Shown: piece after piece, positions 24,474-37,290 of the stretch | How positions within the stretch are numbered: position 1 is the stretch's first letter | Layout of the letters: each line of letters opens with the position of its first letter | Origin: Sorangium cellulosum | Lineage (GTDB): Bacteria > Myxococcota_A > Polyangia > Polyangiales > Polyangiaceae | Assembly: GCF_002950945.1 (NCBI RefSeq) | Contig: NZ_CP012673.1 | Span: 6,013,001-6,077,000 of the forward strand | Reading direction: 5' to 3' | Length of the DNA: 64,000 nucleotides | Made by a program: the position numbers and the translations under genes | Notes under the pieces: generated by a model | What the model saw: only the letters and a program-made list of their open reading frames with translations | What the model was told of the DNA's origin: nothing | The model's database searches: none

Positions 24474-25265
24474 TCACTCCCCGCCGTCGAAGTCGCCGGC
24501 GTCCTCGATCTCGGCCGGCCGCTCGGCGCGCTCCGCGTCGAGGCCCTCGTCCTCCGCGTCGCTCCCGCTGCCCGCGCCCTCCTCGTCCTCGTCCTCGTCC
24601 TCGTCGAGCGCGACCTCGTCCTCCTCCTCGTCCTCCTCGGGCTGGGTCAGCACGGGGAGCCGGCGCTTGCCGACGGGCCCCTCATCGACGAAGTCGCGCA
24701 GCGCCATCATGTCCTTCAGCGCCTCGAGCTTCGCGAGCGCCTTGACCTCGACCTGGCGGATCCGCTCGCGCGTCAGGTTCATGATCGCTCCCACGTCCTC
24801 CAGCGTCGTGCCGCCGCGATCGGCCACGTCGAGCGCGCACGTCTCGTTCATGTCCCAGACCTCGAGATCCGGGAAGTTCAGCTTGATGGCGCCGGTCCTG
24901 GCCGAGACGTCGAGGTAGAGGTGGTGCTGGCACGAGACGTACGGGCACGGCCGCGGGCCGTCGACGCACTCGGCGCGCGTCCGCGGCTTGTAGTAGTCGG
25001 TCTCGGGGTAGAGCATCCGGCCGATCTCGAGCTCGCGCTTGGTCATGCGCTTCACGCTGATCGTCCGCGCCCGGATCTCGCGCTTCCTCCGGGACCTGCG
25101 CTGCTCGCGCGTGATGGGGCTCCCCGGCGCCGCGGGCTCTACCTGGCGCGCGAGCGCCCCGTCCACGACGGGCTCGCTCGACCCCGCCGGGTCGCACTCA
25201 CCACCCACCGCATCCGAACCGTCCAGGCCAAAGATCTCGAGCTCGCTCTCAGACACCGTCGCCAT
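24474..25265 (-). CDS. Stand-alone sigma-70 region 4-like DNA-binding protein
   Basis: The 263-residue product starts at an ATG with GGAGG 8 nt upstream. After a basic stretch (REQRRSRRKREIRARTISVKR) it has a Cys/His segment ECVDGPRPCPYVSCQHHLYLD (residues 105-125). Next is CALDVADRGGTTLEDVGAIMNLTRERIRQVEVKALAKLE (about 150-188), which matches the region 4.2 helix-turn-helix of housekeeping sigma factors. Region 2 is missing. The tail is extremely acidic (EEDEEEDE, DEDEDEDEE). It may bind -35 elements or RNA polymerase as a regulator rather than act as a sigma factor. The Cys/His segment may bind a metal. Function is inferred. Confidence 0.7.
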   Translation of the reverse strand: MATVSESELEIFGLDGSDAVGGECDPAGSSEPVVDGALARQVEPAAPGSPITREQRRSRRKREIRARTISVKRMTKRELEIGRMLYPETDYYKPRTRAECVDGPRPCPYVSCQHHLYLDVSARTGAIKLNFPDLEVWDMNETCALDVADRGGTTLEDVGAIMNLTRERIRQVEVKALAKLEALKDMMALRDFVDEGPVGKRRLPVLTQPEEDEEEDEVALDEDEDEDEEGAGSGSDAEDEGLDAERAERPAEIEDAGDFDGGE

Positions 25266-25444
25266 GCGCTGCCTCCGTTTGGTAGCGTCTCCGCTCTCAA
25301 GCGCGCGTGTTTCCCCAGACGTCCGAGTCCCTGCTCGAGCGCAAAGGGCACCGCTCCCTGCCCGACGTAACGCCGGATGCCGTCTCTAAAAAATTGCGAC
25401 GAAACGAGCAGGCGCCCGTCCCGTCGATCCCACACGTCCCCGGG

Positions 25445-25464
25445 GGGGCCGCGCCCGCGGCCCC
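25445..25464 (-). terminator. Stem-loop after the MerR-type gene
   Basis: GGGGCCGC-GCCC-GCGGCCCC is a perfect 8-bp stem with a 4-nt loop, 40 bases after the stop at 25504. A T-run on the minus strand lies only 50 bases further on (near 25390), so it is not a classical intrinsic terminator. Confidence 0.4.
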
Positions 25465-25503
25465 GTTCACTTCAGGACACCAAACGATCCACGACTCGGC
25501 CCC

Positions 25504-26034
25504 TCAGGAAGAGGCCGCCTGTTTCGTGAGCCGCGCTTGCGCCATCAAGCGCTCTTCTATCAACGCCAGCTTCGCGACGAGCTCCCGCGCGAGCGTCTCC
25601 GCGCTCGCCAGGTCCTGGGCTATCGCCCTTCCGCTCGTCTCGCTCCGCCGCTCTTTGGCGGCATCCCTGAGCGCGCTGAAGACCTTGGCCATCGCGCGCT
25701 CGAGCTCCTCGATATCACCTCTCACGAACAGGAATTCGCGCTGGATCTCCTCGATGGTGTAGTCCTGAGCCATCATCTCTTTGATGCGCTGAATCTGGCG
25801 GACTACCGTGGCCGGGTACATCCCTTGCGAGCCCTGATGCTTGCCCTTGCGCCCCACCCGCACGCTTCGCGGGAGGAGGCCGAGCTGCACATACTTCCGG
25901 AGCGTCGCTTCGCTGAACTTGATCCCATGCACAGCGAACAGCTCGAGGATATCGCTCGAGGTGATCCCCTGGGCGTGCTCCCGCTCGATGCGATCCAGCA
26001 CCTCCTCGGGGATCCTCTGCACCGGTCCTCCCAT
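25504..26034 (-). CDS. MerR-type transcriptional regulator
   Basis: The 176-residue product has a MerR-like winged helix: SSDILELFAVHGIKFSEATLRKYVQLGLLPRSVRVG (residues 25-60), a wing with GMYPATVVRQIQRIKEMM, then YTIEEIQREFLF, followed by a long coiled-coil dimer helix (about 95-165). No Cys pair for metals and no effector domain is present, so the signal is unknown. A perfect palindrome lies 35 bases upstream between good -35 and -10 boxes, the usual layout for MerR promoters, so it probably controls its own gene. Divergent from the hydrolase-transporter operon at 26375, which it may also control. Confidence 0.8.
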   Translation of the reverse strand: MGGPVQRIPEEVLDRIEREHAQGITSSDILELFAVHGIKFSEATLRKYVQLGLLPRSVRVGRKGKHQGSQGMYPATVVRQIQRIKEMMAQDYTIEEIQREFLFVRGDIEELERAMAKVFSALRDAAKERRSETSGRAIAQDLASAETLARELVAKLALIEERLMAQARLTKQAASS

Positions 26035-26068
26035 CGATTGCCGGAGGCCCTACCCAACCGACGCGGGC

Positions 26069-26097
26069 GACTGTATTCCACTGAATGGAATACAGTC
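26069..26097. promoter_or_regulatory. Perfect 29-bp palindromic operator of the MerR-type gene
   Basis: GACTGTATTCCA-CTGAA-TGGAATACAGTC has two perfect 12-bp arms and a 5-bp centre. It is AT-rich in an otherwise GC-rich region and lies between the -35 and -10 boxes of the MerR-type gene promoter. It is the best operator candidate in the window. Confidence 0.75.
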
Positions 26098-26099
26098 AA
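26070..26099 (-). promoter_or_regulatory. Promoter of the MerR-type gene (TTGACT-18 bp-TACAGT)
   Basis: On the minus strand TTGACT (26094-26099) and TACAGT (26070-26075) are 18 bp apart. The palindrome overlaps both boxes and fills the spacer. Slightly long spacers with the operator inside are typical of MerR-controlled promoters. Confidence 0.6.
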
Positions 26100-26374
26100 T
26101 TGACCCGACTACGATTATTGTGTGGTCGTCACGGGACGCGGTGCTTGCCCGGGGTTCTCGACAGGGGTGGGACATTATTTGTCCTCCGGAGCGGCGCCAT
26201 GATCCGCTCGGCACGTCGCGAAAAGTGGTCGGGGTGGGAAAGGTGCGGCACCCGTGGCAATGGGTACGAGCGCGGAGCCGCCCGTCGGGCCAGGGAACGT
26301 GGGAAGCAGCATCGCCCTTACCCTGACACACATCGGTCCTTTCAGACAAAAGGGCTGATAAGCTCGCCGTCACC
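26100..26374. other. Intergenic region upstream of the hydrolase operon
   Basis: The stretch is less GC-rich than its surroundings. A TAAGCT box at 26359-26364, 10 nt before the ATG at 26375, may start the operon. No gene or RNA was recognised. Confidence 0.4.
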
Positions 26375-27268
26375 ATGGCCAAGGCCCTCGCCAGCGAGGG
26401 TCGGGGCGCGGCCTCGCCCGCCGCTTCCCGACCTGTCGAACGCGTCATCAGGGACGTCACCGCCCGGGGGGTCAGGATGCGGGTCCTGGTCGCCGGGGCC
26501 GGGAACGGCCCGGCGCTCCTCCTGGTCCACAGCTTCCTCGCGAGCCACCTGGAGTTCGACGACGTCATCGACGCGCTGGCCCAGCATTTTCACGTCATCG
26601 CCCCGGATCTCCCCGGGTTCGGCGAGAGCGAGAAGCCGAGCCCGGCCCGGTACACGTACGGGATCGAGACGTTCGCCGAGGCCGTCGCCGACCTCATCGC
26701 CGCGTTCGGCGTCGGGCGGGCGCACCTCGTCGGCCACGCCATGGGCGCCGCCGTCGCGATCACGCTCGCGTCCGAGCACCCGGAGCTCGTGCAGCGGCTC
26801 GTCCTGGAGGACGCGCTCTGTTATCCGTTCCCGATGAGCTTCAAGATGAAGCTCCCGCTCCTCCCGGTGGTGGGCGGCATCGTCTTCAAGCAGCTGCACG
26901 GCCGCGGCACGTTCCGGTCGTACTTCCGCGACGACGTCTTCCGGGCGGACGCGGCGGTGCCCCTGTCGCGCGTCGACCGGCACTACGACCTCTTCAACGC
27001 CCCCTCGGCGCGCGAGAGCGCCCACGCGGTGCTGCGCGCCGTGCTCGACGCGCGCCCCGTGGTCGCGCGCCTCAGCCGGATCACCGCGCCGACCCTCGTC
27101 GTGTGGGGGCGCGACGACCGGATCTTCCCCGCCGCGAGCGCGCAGCGGCTCGCCCGCGAGATCTCCGGCGCGCGGCTCGAGATCATGGACGCCGGGCACT
27201 CGCCCCATGAGGAGCGGCCCGAGGAGTTCGTCGCGCTCGTGACGCAGTTCCTCGAAGGGAAGCGGTGA
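26375..27268 (+). CDS. Alpha/beta hydrolase-fold protein lacking the nucleophile
   Basis: The 297-residue product is a typical alpha/beta hydrolase: LLLVHSFLAS, VIAPDLPGFGESEKP, a nucleophile-elbow LVGHAMGAAVA, a cap domain at about 150-210, TLVVWGRDDRIFP (Asp247/248) and DAGHSPHEERPEEF (His275). The elbow normally reads GHSMGG; here the nucleophile is Ala122 (codon GCC at 26738-26740). Hydrolysis by the usual mechanism should be impossible, though fold and the other triad residues are kept. It may act as a binding or regulatory protein. Its TGA overlaps the ATG of the transporter fusion gene (TGATG), so it belongs to the transporter operon. Confidence 0.85.
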   Translation: MAKALASEGRGAASPAASRPVERVIRDVTARGVRMRVLVAGAGNGPALLLVHSFLASHLEFDDVIDALAQHFHVIAPDLPGFGESEKPSPARYTYGIETFAEAVADLIAAFGVGRAHLVGHAMGAAVAITLASEHPELVQRLVLEDALCYPFPMSFKMKLPLLPVVGGIVFKQLHGRGTFRSYFRDDVFRADAAVPLSRVDRHYDLFNAPSARESAHAVLRAVLDARPVVARLSRITAPTLVVWGRDDRIFPAASAQRLAREISGARLEIMDAGHSPHEERPEEFVALVTQFLEGKR

Positions 27269-29985
27269 TGGCGCGCCTGGCCCGGCTCGCGCTCTCGCCC
27301 GCGCGCGCCGCGGCGCAGGCGGCGGCGCGCGCGGGCCGCGCCCTCCTCGGCGACGACGCGGTGCGGCGCTTCCGGCAGGACCGGTCGGCCCTGCTCGGCC
27401 TCGGCATCGTCGCGCTGCTCGCGCTGTTCGCCGCGGCGGGGCCGCTCGTCATCGCCCGCGACCCGAACGAGAGCGACTTCAGCCTGGCCCGCGACGCCTT
27501 CGGCATGCCGCCGGGTCCGTCGGCCGCCCACTGGCTCGGGACGGACCCGCTCTTCCGCGACCTCCTCGCGCGCCTCGCGCACGGCGCGCGGCTCTCGCTC
27601 GCCATCGCGCTCTCGTCCACGGCGCTCGCCCTCGGCCTCGGCGCGCTCGTCGGCGTGGCCGCGGGCATGGCCAGCGGCACGCGGCTCGACGCCCTCGACG
27701 GCGCGCTCATGCGGCTCGTCGACGTGATCCTCGCGCTGCCCTACCTCCTGCTCGTGACCGCGATCGGCGTCGCCGTGGGCGGGGCCGGCGCGGGGACGAT
27801 CCTGCTCGTGTTCGGCCTCACCGGGTGGACCGCGGCGGCGCGGGTCGTCCGGGCCAAGACGGTGGAGCTCGCCCAGCGCGACTTCGTGGCCGCCGCCCGC
27901 GCGCTCGGCGCCGGGCCGCTGCACCTCGTCCGGCGGCACATCCTGCCGAACGTCGGCGGGGCGCTGCTCGCGCTCGCGATCCTCGGCGCCGGGCAGATGA
28001 TCCTCGCCGAGGCGGCGCTCAGCTACCTGGGCGTCGGCGTGCAGCCGCCGACCGCGACCTGGGGACGGATGCTGCACGAGGCGGAGCCCTACCTCGGGGC
28101 GAAGCCGCTGCTCGTCGCGGCCCCCGGCTTCGCCATCCTGCTGGCCGTGCTCGGCTTCCAGCGCGTCGGCGAGGGGCTCCGCGACGCGCTCGACCCGGCC
28201 GGCGCCGAGCTCCCGCGCGGCCGGCGGCTGCCGGTCGACCTGCTCCTCGCCGGCGGGGCGCTGCTCCTCGTGGCGGGCGGCTCGCCCAGCCGCATGCGCC
28301 CGCCTCTCGGCCAGGGCGCCGAGGGCGCCCCCGGCGGCGACGCGGCCTCCGGCGCGCCCGTCCGAGGTGGGACCCTGCGCCTCGCGACCACCGCCAGCGT
28401 CCGCACGCTCGATCCCGCGATCGCGTACGACGAGCTCGCGGGCACCGTCGCGGAGCTCGTGTTCGCCCGCCTCGTCACCTGGGACCGGGACGGCCGGATC
28501 GCGCCGGAGCTCGCGCGCGCGATCGCGGTCGAGGGGGGCGGGCGGACGTACGTCTTCACGCTGCGCGAGGGCGTGCGGTTCCACGACGGCGCCGAGCTCC
28601 GCGCCGCGGACGTGAAGCGCTCGATCGAGCGGACGCTCCACCCGAGCACGCCGAGCCCGGGCGCGAGCCAGTACGACATGATCGAGGGCTTCGCCGAGTT
28701 CCACGGGGGGGCGTCGCCGCACCTCGCCGGCGTGCGGGTGCTCGGCGACCACACCGTCGCCGTGGATCTGCGCGCGCCGGACGCGACCTTCCTGCCGCGG
28801 ATGACGCTCGCGTTCATGGCGCCGGTGTGCCCCTCGTCCGGCGCGGCGGTCGACGCGGCGAGCCCGCCCGCGCCCTGCGGCGCGGGCCCGTTCCGCGTCG
28901 AGCAATGGGACCAGGACGGCGGCCTGCGGCTCGTCCGGCACGAGGGCTACTTCCAGCCCGGCCGTCCGTACCTCGACGCGATCGAGTGGCAGACCGGCGT
29001 GCGCGCGACGACCCAGCGCTACAAGTTCGAGGAGGGCGAGCTCGACTACCTGCGCGATCTGACGGCGATCGACACGGCGGCCTACCGCGCCGACCCCGCG
29101 TGGGAGGGCCAGCGGCGCTGGGTGCCCCGGCACCGGACCAACGCCATCTTCCTCAACACCGAGCTCGCGCCGTTCGACCGGCTGGCCGTGCGGCGCGCGG
29201 TGGCGTTCGCGGTCGATCCCTCGGTGCTCGAGAAGGTGCGCCCCGATCTCGTCGCCCTCGATCGGGTGCTGCCGGCGTCGATCCCGGGCCCCCCGCGCGA
29301 CGAGCCGATGCGGCGGCACGATCTCGCGCGGGCCCTCGCGGAGATGGCCGCGGCCGGCTACCCGTACGACCCGGCGACGGGCAAGGGCGGCTACCCGCGG
29401 GTCATCGACTACATCGCCGTCCCCGACACGATGGAGCAGGCGGTCGGCGAGGTCTTCCAGCAGCAGCTCGCGAAGGTGGGCCTCCGCGTCCGCCTGCGGC
29501 TCGTCAGCTGGGCGACGTACCTCGCCGAAGCCTCGCGGCGCCGCGCGGTCCCCATGGGCTGGGCCGGGTGGCAGGCCGATTTCCCCGATCCGGCGAGCTT
29601 CTTCGAGCCGACGCTCTCCACGGCGGCCATCCGCGACGAGGGCTCGCAGAACTACGCGTTCTTCAGCCACGCGCCGTTCGACCGCGCGCTCGACGAGGCG
29701 CACGCGGAGCAGGACCGCGCGCGGCGCCTCGCGCTCTACGCGCGCGCCGAGGTGATCGTCCGCGACCTCGCGCCGTGGGTGCCCACGTACACGCTGCGCC
29801 TGCTCGAGCTCTGGCAGCCCTACCTGCGCGGCTACGAGCGCTCCGCCGTGATCTCGCCGCGCTTCCACGACGTCTGGCTCGACCCGGCCGCGCGCCTCGC
29901 GGGCGGCGGAGGGGCGCGCGCGGGCAGGCGCGCGCCCCTCGCGGGCAGGCGCGCGGCCCTCGCGGGCGCCGTGCTCCCGCGATGA
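27268..29985 (+). CDS. DppC-like ABC permease fused to a family 5 solute-binding protein
   Basis: The 905-residue product joins two transporter parts. Residues 30-325 are a DppC/OppC-type permease: RQDRSALLGLGIVALLALFA, HWLGTDPLFRDLLARLAHGARLSL, and the ATPase-contact EAA loop around VAAARALGAGPLHLVRRHILPN. A further membrane helix (about 315-335) leads out to residues 365-870, an SBP_bac_5 binding protein with GGTLRLATTASVRTLDPA, FTLREGVRFHDGAELRAADVKRSIER and GAGPFRVEQW. Its cysteine-anchored lipobox is lost because the permease anchors it. It should import peptides or similar solutes. The end is an Arg/Ala repeat tail. The fusion ensures a one-to-one ratio of permease and binding protein. 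Confidence 0.88.
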   Translation: MARLARLALSPARAAAQAAARAGRALLGDDAVRRFRQDRSALLGLGIVALLALFAAAGPLVIARDPNESDFSLARDAFGMPPGPSAAHWLGTDPLFRDLLARLAHGARLSLAIALSSTALALGLGALVGVAAGMASGTRLDALDGALMRLVDVILALPYLLLVTAIGVAVGGAGAGTILLVFGLTGWTAAARVVRAKTVELAQRDFVAAARALGAGPLHLVRRHILPNVGGALLALAILGAGQMILAEAALSYLGVGVQPPTATWGRMLHEAEPYLGAKPLLVAAPGFAILLAVLGFQRVGEGLRDALDPAGAELPRGRRLPVDLLLAGGALLLVAGGSPSRMRPPLGQGAEGAPGGDAASGAPVRGGTLRLATTASVRTLDPAIAYDELAGTVAELVFARLVTWDRDGRIAPELARAIAVEGGGRTYVFTLREGVRFHDGAELRAADVKRSIERTLHPSTPSPGASQYDMIEGFAEFHGGASPHLAGVRVLGDHTVAVDLRAPDATFLPRMTLAFMAPVCPSSGAAVDAASPPAPCGAGPFRVEQWDQDGGLRLVRHEGYFQPGRPYLDAIEWQTGVRATTQRYKFEEGELDYLRDLTAIDTAAYRADPAWEGQRRWVPRHRTNAIFLNTELAPFDRLAVRRAVAFAVDPSVLEKVRPDLVALDRVLPASIPGPPRDEPMRRHDLARALAEMAAAGYPYDPATGKGGYPRVIDYIAVPDTMEQAVGEVFQQQLAKVGLRVRLRLVSWATYLAEASRRRAVPMGWAGWQADFPDPASFFEPTLSTAAIRDEGSQNYAFFSHAPFDRALDEAHAEQDRARRLALYARAEVIVRDLAPWVPTYTLRLLELWQPYLRGYERSAVISPRFHDVWLDPAARLAGGGGARAGRRAPLAGRRAALAGAVLPR

Positions 29986-31052
29986 GCTCCGCGCTCGCGC
30001 ACCTGCTCAGGCGCCTCGGCTGGGCGGCGATCGTGATCGCCGGGGTCACCGCCGTCTCGTTCGCGATCGCGTACCTGCTCCCGGGGGACGCGGCGCGGAT
30101 GCTGGTCGGGCCGCAGGCCTCCGCCGCCGACATCGAGCGCGCGCGGGCGATCTACGCGCTGGATCGCCCGGTCCCCGTGCAGTTCGTGCGCTTCGTCCGC
30201 CGGCTCGTGCACGTCGGACCGGAGCGGGGCGGCGGCCCGGCCGCGCGGCCGGCGGTCGGCGGAGGGGTGCGCGAGGGCGCGCGCGGCGATCCCGAGCACC
30301 GGAGCTGCGCGGCGGGGCCGCTCGGCGTGCACCTCGATCTCGGCTACAGCTTTCACTACCGGAGGCCGGTCGTGGATCTGCTGGAGGCGAAGGTGCCGCG
30401 CACGGTGGAGCTCGCGCTGGCCGCCTTGCTGGTGCAGCTCCTGCTCGGCCTCTCGCTCGGGATCGTCGCGGCGGCGCGCCGCGGGACGGCGTGGGAGGAC
30501 GCGGCGCTCGGCCTCACCCTGCTCGGCGCCAGCGCGCCGACCTTCGTGATCGGCCCCGCCCTGCAGTACGCGCTCGCGTACAAGCTCCGGCTCCTGCCTT
30601 ACGACGGGTACGGCGTCACGGCGGCCGATCACCTTCGCTCCCTGGTCCTGCCGGCGCTGACCCTCGGCGTGTTCGGCAGCGCGCTCTACGCGCGCATGGT
30701 CCGCGAGGAGCTCCGGACGCTGCTCCGCCAGGACTTCATCCGGACCGCGCGGGCCAAGGGCGCCTCGCGCCTGCGCGCGCTCGTCGTCCACGCGCTGCGC
30801 AACGCGCTCCTGCCGCTCACCACGCTCGCCGCGCTCGACTTCGGCGCGCTGGCGGGCGGTGCGATCGTGACGGAGAGGCTCTTCCGGTGGCCCGGCGTCG
30901 GGAGCATGGCCGTCGAGGCGCTGCAGAACCGCGACGGTCCGCTGCTCGTCGGGACGGTGCTCTTCGCCGCGACCGCGGTCGTGCTCGCCACCGTGGCGCT
31001 CGATCTGGCGGCCGTGGCCCTCGATCCGAGGCTGCGATCACGGGGACGGTGA
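29982..31052 (+). CDS. DppB-like ABC transporter permease
   Basis: The 356-residue product starts with an ATG overlapping the upstream stop (ATGA). It has the DppB layout: first helix WAAIVIAGVTAVSFAIAYLLPGD, MLVGPQASAADIERARAIYALDRPVPVQF, LDLGYSFHYRRPVVDLLEAKVPRTVEL, and the EAA loop RQDFIRTARAKGASRLRALVVHALRNALLPL. Between residues 70 and 107 it has an unusual Gly/Arg-rich insertion with one Cys in the first periplasmic loop, where DppB normally runs straight into the LGYS motif. It pairs with the fused DppC-like permease. No ATPase gene (DppD/DppF) follows, so the ATPases must be encoded elsewhere. Confidence 0.88.
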   Translation: MSSALAHLLRRLGWAAIVIAGVTAVSFAIAYLLPGDAARMLVGPQASAADIERARAIYALDRPVPVQFVRFVRRLVHVGPERGGGPAARPAVGGGVREGARGDPEHRSCAAGPLGVHLDLGYSFHYRRPVVDLLEAKVPRTVELALAALLVQLLLGLSLGIVAAARRGTAWEDAALGLTLLGASAPTFVIGPALQYALAYKLRLLPYDGYGVTAADHLRSLVLPALTLGVFGSALYARMVREELRTLLRQDFIRTARAKGASRLRALVVHALRNALLPLTTLAALDFGALAGGAIVTERLFRWPGVGSMAVEALQNRDGPLLVGTVLFAATAVVLATVALDLAAVALDPRLRSRGR

Positions 31053-31210
31053 GCGGAGGAAGCGTCCGTGCCCCGGGACCGGCCGGCCTCGCGACGCCCT
31101 CGCCGTGCCGCGGCGCAGGCGCAGTCGACGCGAGCGCGGTGGCCTGAGCGGACCCGCTCCGGTACGCTCGCCGAGTCGGCTGGTCAGAGCACCGCCATCC
31201 CGTGAGCGTC

Positions 31211-32152
31211 ATGGCAATCCCGGATCCGACGGAAGACATCGACCTGACGCTCCGCCACGTTTCACGTCAGTTCCCGGAGCAGTTCGCGCGGGCGCTGCTC
31301 CCGCCCGGCAGTGCGATCACCGCGGCGCGATGGCCCGACACCCAGGTGACATCGCGCCAGCGCCGGCTCGATCGGGCGATCGAGGTCATCGTTGGCGGTG
31401 AACGACGGCTGTTCCACGTCGAGTGGCAGCTCACGATGACCGCGGACATGCCGTTCCGCGTCTTCGAGTACCACATGCTGATGGCGCTGGCGCTTGCCGC
31501 CGAGACGCCGGCGGGAGCGCCGGTGCCGCGCATCGACAGCGTGCTGGTGCTGCTCTCCGGCCGCGAGGAACCGTGGCCGGAGGAGGGCGAGTACCGGACC
31601 TCCTCGCCGGACGCGGGCTTCTCCGGGGCTCATTTCCGGATCGACGCGGTCTACCAGCGGACGGTGGCCGAGCTCGCCGCGCGGGGGCCGCTGTGGACGA
31701 TCTTCGCCCCCCTGGCGCGGGACGCCGACCCGGCGCAGATGAAGCGCGTGCTGGACGATCTGCGCGCCAGCACGACACCGCGGGAGTTCGAGGAGCTGGC
31801 CGTCGCGCTGACCGTGTTCGCCGACGCCGACAGGCGAGAACGCGGGCTGCGCGAGATCATCGTCACGATGTTGAGCGAGGAGATCATCATGGAGAGCTGG
31901 GTCTTCAAGCAGGGCGTCGAGAAGGGCATCGAGAAAGGAATCGAGAAAGGAATCGAGAAAGGAATCGAGAAGGGTGTCGAACCGCTGGCGCGCCTCTTCG
32001 AGCGCAAGCTCGGGCGCACGCTGGACGCGAGCGAGCGCGCGGCGCTCATCGAGCGGCTCGATCGGCTGGGCCCGGATCGGCTGCTCGACGTGGGTCTCGA
32101 GCTATCCCCCGAGGCGCTCGGCACCTGGCTCTCCGATCCCGCATCAACCTGA
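31211..32152 (+). CDS. Rpn-like PD-(D/E)XK protein with DUF4351 C-terminus
   Basis: The ATG at 31211 gives 313 residues; a GTG at 31202 is an alternative. Residues 5-90 fit the PD-(D/E)XK core of Rpn/transposase_31-like proteins: RRLDRAIEVIV with Asp54 and FHVEWQL with Glu71-x-Gln73. Residues 235-258 are a run of GIEK tetrapeptides from 12-bp DNA repeats, and the C-terminus (LARLFERKLGRTLDASERAALIERL) is DUF4351-like. Rpn proteins are DNA-cutting factors that promote recombination, with members in phage defence. It is alone on its strand 150 bases after the transporter operon. The function here is inferred. Confidence 0.75.
   Translation: MAIPDPTEDIDLTLRHVSRQFPEQFARALLPPGSAITAARWPDTQVTSRQRRLDRAIEVIVGGERRLFHVEWQLTMTADMPFRVFEYHMLMALALAAETPAGAPVPRIDSVLVLLSGREEPWPEEGEYRTSSPDAGFSGAHFRIDAVYQRTVAELAARGPLWTIFAPLARDADPAQMKRVLDDLRASTTPREFEELAVALTVFADADRRERGLREIIVTMLSEEIIMESWVFKQGVEKGIEKGIEKGIEKGIEKGVEPLARLFERKLGRTLDASERAALIERLDRLGPDRLLDVGLELSPEALGTWLSDPAST
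31913..31981 (+). repeat. 12-bp tandem repeat encoding GIEK units
   Basis: Five 12-bp units (GGA ATC GAG AAA and variants) and a partial sixth encode (GIEK)n before the DUF4351 part of the Rpn-like gene. Copy-number change would lengthen or shorten the helix without frame loss. Confidence 0.9.
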
Positions 32153-32209
32153 ACCAGCTCCCTCTCCGTACCTCCCGCGTCACGGACGGATCTTGATGAC
32201 GCGGAGGAC

Positions 32210-32227
32210 CGCCGCGCGAGCGCGGCG
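32210..32227. terminator. Stem-loop between convergent genes
   Basis: CGCCGCG-CGAG-CGCGGCG is a perfect 7-bp stem with a 4-nt loop between the stops at 32152 and 32241. No T-tract. Confidence 0.45.
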
Positions 32228-32240
32228 AGGGCCCGCGCGA

Positions 32241-35189
<2,949 letters not shown>

Positions 35190-35369
35190 TAGAGGTTTCC
35201 GCCCTCGCGAAGGATGGCGAGCCCAAGCGGACGCTGTCAAGCGCTCCGCCCGGCGCGTCACCGCTGCCGTCGACCGCGTGTCCGCGGCCGCGGGCCCGGC
35301 GATCGACCGGGCCATCGTGCGCACAGGACGCCGGGGAAGGCCAGGTTTCGTCGCGCGCGCCCCGCCCGA

Positions 35370-37169
<1,800 letters not shown>

Positions 37170-37176
37170 CCCAGCG

Positions 37177-37182
37177 AGTCTA
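37177..37182 (-). promoter_or_regulatory. Candidate -10 box (TAGACT) for a leaderless mRNA
   Basis: TAGACT ends 7 nt before GTG 37169 with no Shine-Dalgarno sequence between. Same hexamer and spacing as at 15300-15305. It favours the GTG over the internal ATG. Confidence 0.45.
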
Positions 37183-37290
37183 GCCGAAAGCGCGCGCGGT
37201 GGTCTGGATCAGATGGCAACAGATGTCGGACGCCGTGGGCGGCCCCCCCACGGGTCGCCTGGCGCGGTGGGCGGGATGCGCCGAGGAGGC

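Noticed and set aside
26983..29868. Long minus-strand open frame (961 codons) opposite the permease-SBP gene
   Set aside because: Low-complexity Arg/His/Glu-rich product and no start signal; the plus-strand transporter domains explain the region.
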